Shown piece by piece: positions 62,420 through 64,000 of a stretch of 64,000 nt of DNA (within the stretch, counting starts at the first letter, position 1; each line of letters starts with the position of its first letter). The stretch comes from Closterium sp. NIES-65 (Eukaryota > Streptophyta > Zygnematophyceae > Desmidiales > Closteriaceae). The notes beneath the pieces were generated by a model. The model was given only the letters and a program-made list of their open reading frames with translations. It was not told the DNA's origin and searched no databases. The stretch is from positions 1-64,000 of the forward strand of contig CANXME010002091.1 in assembly GCA_948144175.1 (NCBI GenBank), read 5' to 3'. The position numbers and the translations under genes are program-made.

Positions 62420-63934
62420 ATGGCTTCATCTCCAGATTCTAGCAGTACGGTAGATAGGCGTAGGCGGCCTGTTTTCAGCAATCAGACTAGCGCTTCGCTA
62501 CGCGCACGGACGTCTCCTCGCCCGATCTTTCCTCAACCAGATGATCCCGGTAGTGCTTCTACCAGGGATGAACCGAGCAGTAGCTTGGACCGTCCTCGCC
62601 CTACCCTTCCTCGAGTGGTTGTCCCCACGTTCCCGGAGCGGAACCACCCGCAGGGACAGCAGAAGCGCAACGCCGATGCTGACCCGCCATCCCCTCGCCA
62701 TCGCATGACGAAACGCCTGCGCAAGGGAATCACCGCAAAGGAGAAGCTCCACTGGTTGAAGCTGCAGGACTCGCAGCCCGACCTGTCGAATCGCGCCCTG
62801 GCGAAGCTCGCGAAGGTGCAGCCATGCCAGATCCGCGATTGGAAGAAGATGAGGGAGCGGCTGGAGGTCTCTTCCAGCTGCCGTCGTCGCCTCATGGGAG
62901 CTGGCCGCAAGTCCAAGTTCCCTTTCATGGAAAGGGCGGTCTATCGCCAGTTCCTCAAGCACAGGGGGAGGGGGCTCGCCGTTTCGGTCAGCATGCTCCA
63001 GAAGTGGAGCGCCAAGTACATGAAGCACCGGATGCCCGGGGTCAACTGGCGCGCATCGTTCCGCTGGGCGACTCGTTTCCGCGCGCGCTGGCATCTGGCG
63101 AGGCGGGTGAAGACGAAGATGGGACAGAAGTTGGCAGCGGGTAAGTGTTGCGCCGTCGTGCTCCTTGATTGCCATCTCAGTTCTGAGCTAATGTGTCTCG
63201 TGGCTTTGCTTGCAGATTGCAAGGCCAAGGTGGAGTCATTTTGGGAGTTTGTACGCCAGATGCGCTCTCTGCACGACTACCCGCTTGACCTCATCTTGAA
63301 CGCGGACCAAACCCCGCTTTTCCTGGAGATGCCGGCGGAGCGCACGCTCGAAATGAAGGGAGCGCGGTCGGTTCACGTACGGAGTGCGGGCTATGAGAAG
63401 GAGCGTGTTACTGTCATGCTGGCAGTAACTGCGAGCGGGCTCAAGCTGCCGCCGTACGTGGTGTTCAAGCGCAAGTCCATACCGAAGGTGCCCATCCCTG
63501 CCGGTAAGCGTAGCACGTTTAGGATGATGTCACTACTGCAGCCTGTCAACAGTCGCAACCGAATTTGACCCTAACGTACCGGTGTTCTTTGGCAGGTGTG
63601 GTGGTCCGTGCACAAGACAAAGGGTGGATGGACGAATCACTTGTGCAGGACTAGATCACCCAGGTGATGGTGCCGTTTCTGAAGCCCTTGCGTGAATCAA
63701 CTGGACGCCGCAAGGAGGCCTTGGTTGTGCTCGACTCCTACCGCGGCCACTTGACTGAGGCGGTCGGGCAGACCATGAGGATGTTTCGGCTGTCACGGGC
63801 TGTCATCCCAGGGGGCTGCACTCCGCTAGTGCAGCCTCTGGATGTGTCAATCAACCGTGCGTTCAAGTGCGGTGTGCGTCATCGCTACAGTGGCTGGTTC
63901 GAAGAAGAGGGCATCAACACCACCACCAAGTCCG
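62420..63934 (+). pseudogene. Pogo/Tigger-like DDE transposase, interrupted by one stop and continuing past the window
   Basis: Exons: 62420-63140, 63216-63503, 63596-63934 and onward; the last donor is GTGAGT at 63935. It would cut and paste the element in the nucleus. Residues 1-95 are Ser/Pro/Arg-rich. A helix-turn-helix of the CENP-B/psq type spans about 100-145 (LSNRALAKLAKVQPCQIRDW), then a second basic DNA-binding part to about 235. The DDE_1 catalytic core shows Asp271 in NADQTPLF, Asp383 in VVLDSYRGHL and Asp419 in LVQPLDVSINRAFK, a spacing of 111 and 35. Intron 1 is 75 bp and free of stops, so it can be read through in frame as well as spliced; intron 2 is 92 bp. Between the first and second Asp, codon 356 (63652-63654) is TAG where the family usually has Trp (KGWMDE...W), consistent with a single G to A change. 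The three catalytic residues are otherwise kept, so inactivation looks recent. Confidence 0.87.
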
Positions 63935-64000
63935 GTGAGTTGAACCATGACATCCGCATGTGTAGCTTTGAATCAATGTCGGCTTACGCTATGGAAATTT

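Larger units (their letters stand above)
61853..64000 (+). mobile_element. Pogo/Tigger-like DNA transposon (Tc1/mariner superfamily), right end outside the window
   Basis: The element is inferred from its transposase and a candidate left end. At 61853 a TA dinucleotide is followed by ACCGTATTCTCCCGGACATA, which resembles, from memory, the termini of pogo/Tigger-like elements with CGTATT...CCGCATATAA ends; TA is the target site of this superfamily. A perfect palindrome ACCCTAGGGT lies at 61875-61884. The leader (61885-62419) is AT-rich at first, with GGTCTTATTATA near 61951 and CTTATTATTATTATTTTG near 62014, and has a 34-bp hairpin at 62074-62107. The right terminal repeat is not in the window, so the borders and left end remain unproven. 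Confidence 0.7.

Noticed and set aside
62498-63175. 225-codon minus-strand frame opposite the transposase
   Set aside because: It is a shadow of the transposase first exon; that exon has helix-turn-helix features and the antisense frame has none.

Overview
The window reads as nuclear DNA from a plant-lineage eukaryote, most likely a streptophyte alga or a non-seed land plant. The evidence is two GC-rich, intron-rich housekeeping genes with GT-AG introns. Their proteins match, as I remember the families, plant DEG7 protease and plant eIF2B delta subunit more closely than fungal relatives. I cannot name the species. No rRNA, tRNA, CRISPR array or bacterial-style operon was seen.

Bases 1 to about 46,420 (73% of the window) are one tandem array of a 31-bp satellite, roughly 1,500 units, and it runs off the left edge. 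It has four parts: a mildly variable left part (1-4,420); a core (about 4,421-27,010) in which the 31-bp phase never slips; an indel-rich stretch (27,011-33,020) interrupted by perfect patches; and a right part (33,021-46,420) of diverged units in nested higher-order repeats (about 837 bp, 2.32 kb, 3.09 kb, 3.16 kb). The array touches a second array at 46,424-49,565: eleven units of about 250-350 bp, each with a splice-donor-like GTRAGT at the same place.

From 50,067 to 61,128 are two complete plus-strand genes. DEG7 has 11 exons and 1,226 codons: an active HtrA-type serine protease, PDZ domains and a second, degenerate protease domain. The eIF2B delta gene has 9 exons and 750 codons, with a Gly/Ala-rich N-terminal region followed by the conserved regulatory-subunit fold. 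They look like independent, unrelated housekeeping genes. In both, several introns carry a partial copy of the neighbouring exon edge together with its splice site.

From about 61,850 to the right edge is a pogo/Tigger-like DNA transposon. It has a candidate left terminus, a 5' leader and an intron-containing DDE transposase gene interrupted by one in-frame stop. A 33-base poly-C run lies just before it.

The most novel-looking signals are the recurrent splice-junction duplications in the two genes, the 11-unit donor-bearing array beside them, and the odd structure of the satellite (phase-locked core beside indel-rich copies), part of which may be an assembly effect.
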